From positions 62,001-126,000 of the forward strand of contig NZ_JACJOO010000047.1 in NCBI RefSeq assembly GCF_014695575.1: a stretch of DNA of 64,000 nt, read 5' to 3'. The notes under the pieces were generated by a model that was not told the origin of the DNA, did not search any database, and was given only the letters and a program-made list of their open reading frames with translations. Origin of the DNA: Leptolyngbya sp. FACHB-8 (GTDB lineage: Bacteria > Cyanobacteriota > Cyanobacteriia > Elainellales > Elainellaceae). Made by a program: the position numbers and the translations under genes. The first letter of the stretch is position 1. The number at the start of each line of letters is the position of its first letter. This document shows positions 61,101 through 64,000 of the stretch, piece after piece.

Positions 61101-63821
61101 ATGCTGCGACGTTTTTACCTGCTGATCCTGTTTAGCCTTGCCCTGGGGCTGGCATTGATGAGCCGAAGTCTGCCTCAAAACATTCCCGTAGATTTAGAGC
61201 AGGTAGCCGCGCAGCCCGCTGCCATTCTGGATGTAGAAACGTTGCCCGATTCGGCCCCCTATATCTGGTGGGAAGCAGAAACCCCAACCGATACCAACTT
61301 CCCATCTCGAAATCCCTTTGCACCGAATGGCCTGGAAGAAGCCCTGGTGTTATCCGACGGTAAGTGGATTGGAACCGATGGCGATCGCCCCCAGCCCCTC
61401 TTCCTCTCCTATGACATCACCGTTCCGGAGGTGGGGAATTACTACTTCTACACGCGCAAATTTTGGCAACATGGTCCCTTCCGATGGCGCTGGGATGATC
61501 AGCCCTGGACTACGGTTGGCCGTGGCTTTCTCATGGATGAGTCTCCCATCCGACCCTATGTGGTCGCAAACTGGGTTCCTCTGGGAGCTGTCCCTCTGAC
61601 CGCTGGAACGCATACTTTGCGGGTAGAGCTCACAGAGAACCGTGGCCCTGCTGCCTTTGACTGTTTTGTGCTGAGCCAGAGTCCCATTTCGGCGCGGGGC
61701 AAGCTGAAACCCGATCAGCGATACATTGCCGACATTCCTAGCTGGGCGGTGTTCGATCCCGAGCCAGATACGTTTGCAGCCAGCCCAATTGATTTGCGAT
61801 CGCTCAACGAACCATTCGCCGGAGCAGAGGGCTGGATTCAGGCCCAGGGAGAATCGCTGATTCATGAAAGAACCAGGGAGCCTGTGCGGTTTTGGGGGGT
61901 AAACGTGGGGCCGGATGTGTTGGCCCTGGATGCCGATTCTCTGGCGCATATGGCACGGTTTTTGGCAAAGCGGGGGGTCAACATTGTGCGGTTCCACGGA
62001 CCGTTAAATCCGTCGGATCGCTTGGTGCTGGAATCGGAGAAGCGCGATCGCCTCTTCACCCTGGTGGAGGCTCTGAAGCAGGAGGGAATTTACACCTCCC
62101 TGTCGATTTATTTTCCCCTCTGGTTCAAGTTCCCGGAAAGCGGTGGACAACCACCGTTTGCGCTGCTCTTCTTTGAACCCACGTTACAAGCTCAGTACCG
62201 TACCCTCTGGCACGATCTGCTCACAACACCTAACCCTCAAACCGGATTGTCTCTGGCAAGGGACCCCGCCGTAGCTTCACTGGAGCTGATCAACGAAGAT
62301 TCCCTGATGTTCTGGACGTTTGACCCCAATCGTCTGCAACCACGTCCTCGGGAAGAATTAGAGCGGCAATTTGCAACATGGCTGCGCGATCGCTACGGTT
62401 CTCTAGATGCGGCGTTGACGGCCTGGGGCGGTGCGGCAACATCAGCCCGAGTGGCTTCGGATCGAGTGGCTGTGATGTCGGCAGGGGAGGTCGCCTCCCG
62501 TCCCGAAAGTCAGCGTCATCAGGACACAGCAGCTTTTCTGACGGATGTGCAGCAGCGATTTTTTGATGGCACGACCCGCTATCTCAAAGAGGAGCTGGGG
62601 TATCGGGGTCTGGTTACTGCTTCAAACTGGATTACGGCGGATGCTCGCCGCCTGGGACCGCTGGATAAATTCACCAACACCGTTGGAGATGTGATGGATC
62701 GCCACGGTTACTTTACGGGGCTACATGAAGGAGAACGGGCCAGCTATGCCTTGTCAACGGGCGATCGCTACCAGGATCGCTCGGCACTATTGCTGAAGCG
62801 GCCCCAGTGGGAGACGCCCCGTGACTTAAACCTGCCCATCATGGATTTGCACTACAACCACAAGCCCTCCACCATCAGCGAAGTGAACTGGTCGATGCCC
62901 AATCGTTTTCGGGCTGACTTTCCCGTTATGGCCGCTGCCTATGGTGCCCTGCAGGATACGGATGGGTTCTTCTTCTTCTCCACCAATCGGTTGGAGTGGG
63001 ATTCGTCTTTAGGAAAATTCAGCATTGCATCGCCTGTCGTTATGGGCCAGTTCCCGGCGACGGCGCTGATGTATCGCAAGGGAATGATTCAGCCAGGGGA
63101 TGCAGTGGTGAATTTGGAGCGCAGGCTAACGGATTTGCGGGCCTTACGAGGGGCCCCCATTGCTGCGCCCCAAAGCCTGGATGAACTCCGAGCCGCAGAT
63201 GTTCCGGAAGGGCAGTCACCCGCTGCTACCCCCCCGGAAAGCATTGATCCGTTGGCGTTTTTTGTGGGTCAGGTGAATTTAAACCTGGATGCGGAATACA
63301 ACCAGACGGGAGTTGTGAATCTGAACCCGTATCACGATCGCGAGCGCCAGCGCATCCACAGCAGTAGCGGTGAACTGACCTGGGATTATGATGATGGCCT
63401 GGTGACCATCGATGCACCTCAGGTGAAAGGGGCAACCGGCTTTTTGCACCATGCAGGTGCCTTGCGGCTCGGCCCGCTCGCTGTGGATACGTCTGTGGAC
63501 TATGGCTCGGTTTTACTCGTTGCACTGGATGACCAGCCCCTGAACCGCTCTCAAAATATGTTGTTGCAGGTGATGTCTGCCGACGAGAATTTTGGCTGGC
63601 GTACAGAGGCAATCGAGGGTAAGAAGACGCTTCAATCGGTCGGGTCTGCACCGCTTGTGGTCCAGGAGATTCAGGGGCAGGTCGCGCTGCGCCGACTAGA
63701 TGCCGGTCAGTTATTAGTTACGGCACTAGATGCCAACGGGGTGCCGACCAATGTGGTGGGCTCGGGCGATCGCTGGGAATTACAACCCAGTACGTTTTAT
63801 TACTGGATCACTCGGCGTTAG
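61101..63821 (+). CDS. Secreted clan GH-A-like glycoside hydrolase
   Basis: 906 residues from ATG 61101. Signal peptide RRFYLLILFSLALGLALMSR. A beta-sandwich region (about 50-200: YIWWEAETPTDTNFPSRNPF, with a carbohydrate-binding-like TAGTHTLRVELTENRG) precedes a TIM-barrel region (about 240-680). Candidate acid/base Glu is in SLELINEDSL near 398 and nucleophile Glu in STISEVNWS near 594, at the ends of strands as in clan GH-A. Then a C-terminal beta domain (about 740-905). Which polysaccharide is unknown. The frame reaches back to 60756, but that part is a palindrome. Its last 14 bases overlap the convergent V4R-type gene. Confidence 0.75.
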   Translation: MLRRFYLLILFSLALGLALMSRSLPQNIPVDLEQVAAQPAAILDVETLPDSAPYIWWEAETPTDTNFPSRNPFAPNGLEEALVLSDGKWIGTDGDRPQPLFLSYDITVPEVGNYYFYTRKFWQHGPFRWRWDDQPWTTVGRGFLMDESPIRPYVVANWVPLGAVPLTAGTHTLRVELTENRGPAAFDCFVLSQSPISARGKLKPDQRYIADIPSWAVFDPEPDTFAASPIDLRSLNEPFAGAEGWIQAQGESLIHERTREPVRFWGVNVGPDVLALDADSLAHMARFLAKRGVNIVRFHGPLNPSDRLVLESEKRDRLFTLVEALKQEGIYTSLSIYFPLWFKFPESGGQPPFALLFFEPTLQAQYRTLWHDLLTTPNPQTGLSLARDPAVASLELINEDSLMFWTFDPNRLQPRPREELERQFATWLRDRYGSLDAALTAWGGAATSARVASDRVAVMSAGEVASRPESQRHQDTAAFLTDVQQRFFDGTTRYLKEELGYRGLVTASNWITADARRLGPLDKFTNTVGDVMDRHGYFTGLHEGERASYALSTGDRYQDRSALLLKRPQWETPRDLNLPIMDLHYNHKPSTISEVNWSMPNRFRADFPVMAAAYGALQDTDGFFFFSTNRLEWDSSLGKFSIASPVVMGQFPATALMYRKGMIQPGDAVVNLERRLTDLRALRGAPIAAPQSLDELRAADVPEGQSPAATPPESIDPLAFFVGQVNLNLDAEYNQTGVVNLNPYHDRERQRIHSSSGELTWDYDDGLVTIDAPQVKGATGFLHHAGALRLGPLAVDTSVDYGSVLLVALDDQPLNRSQNMLLQVMSADENFGWRTEAIEGKKTLQSVGSAPLVVQEIQGQVALRRLDAGQLLVTALDANGVPTNVVGSGDRWELQPSTFYYWITRR

Positions 63822-64000
63822 TCAGCGTATTGTGGATTTCTAAGTAGCGACAGGCACCATCGCCCATCTGTTTAAGATTGGGCTCAATCTTTTTGCCCAG
63901 AAAATCTTCAACGATGCCACCCACCATGCCTGCAATGAAGGATGGCACTTCCCGAATTTGGCGGGAGTCGATGCGCAGTTCTCCCTGGCTTTCGACTACC
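63808..64000 (-). CDS. V4R-type domain protein, C-terminal part (cut by window edge)
   Basis: Open frame from the edge to TGA 63808-63810, 63 residues visible: FIAGMVGGIVEDFLGKKIEP, then NLKQMGDGACRYLEIHNTL, ending TNAE. A Gly-rich helix start, then a Cys in GDGACRYLEI, matches the end of V4R (4-vinyl reductase-like) domains, which bind small hydrophobic ligands or zinc. It converges with and overlaps the glycoside hydrolase gene end by 14 bases. The start lies outside the window. Confidence 0.55.
   Translation of the reverse strand, partial: VVESQGELRIDSRQIREVPSFIAGMVGGIVEDFLGKKIEPNLKQMGDGACRYLEIHNTLTNAE

Overview
The window is cyanobacterial chromosome. The octamer GCGATCGC (HIP1) occurs throughout. 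The genes include petC-petA (Rieske protein and cytochrome f), chlB (dark-operative protochlorophyllide reductase), a Cph2-type phytochrome, a thylakoid-type sulfurtransferase, a DUF3067 gene, a DICT-domain histidine kinase and RTX-type calcium-binding proteins. I cannot place it below the phylum; nothing visible indicates heterocyst formation.

Layout. 0.5-8.3 kb: an AtzG/AtzE-like 1-carboxybiuret hydrolase pair, a membrane-anchored unknown, an alpha/beta hydrolase, a histidine kinase whose phospho-acceptor His is Gln, and a GNAT/cytosine-deaminase-like pair. 8.6-20.8 kb: sixA, ygfZ-like, a phytochrome with GGDEF-EAL output, tlyA, a short ribosomal S1-like protein, an APH-fold kinase, a secreted rhodanese and an FAD/NAD(P) protein. 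21-25 kb: recJ followed by a coiled-coil frame that overlaps its end in the -1 frame across a nine-A run. 25-38 kb: SDR, purM, chlB, a DUF900 hydrolase, nnr with an overlapping TRPM-SLOG (LSDAT) gene, a SPOR-like secreted protein, petA/petC with DUF3067 facing away, a CsaA-like protein, tatC and tRNA-Phe. 38.3-45 kb: an accessory stretch after tRNA-Phe with an exonuclease and three tiny genes, BrnT/BrnA, GNAT, RTX and small membrane proteins. 45-64 kb: a LIV-type binding protein, an NMT1-type binding protein one base away from a GGDEF-EAL protein, a second RTX protein, an HTH gene followed by a possibly PIN-derived protein, gluconokinase, YihY/BrkB, PmbA/TldE, a glycoside-hydrolase-like secreted protein, and the end of a V4R-type gene cut by the window edge.

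The most striking DNA-level property is the density of long, near-perfect hairpins in the spacers. Several recur at identical length: 124 bp (three full copies with 4-bp flanking repeats, one of them nested inside another hairpin), 95 bp, 105 bp and 99 bp (two full copies each). They look like non-autonomous MITE-type elements; no transposase gene is present in the window. Three of the simple terminators (rps1, chlB, petA) share one stem sequence.

The most notable candidate novelty is the recJ / coiled-coil junction. It has an internal Shine-Dalgarno-like AGGAGG, a ten-base spacer, an A AAA AAG heptamer and a downstream stem-loop, the same arrangement as the dnaX -1 frameshift signal. Other signals worth testing are the His-to-Gln kinase, the binding-protein/c-di-GMP pair, the SLOG/NAD(P)HX-repair overlap, and the AtzG/AtzE pair in a phototroph.
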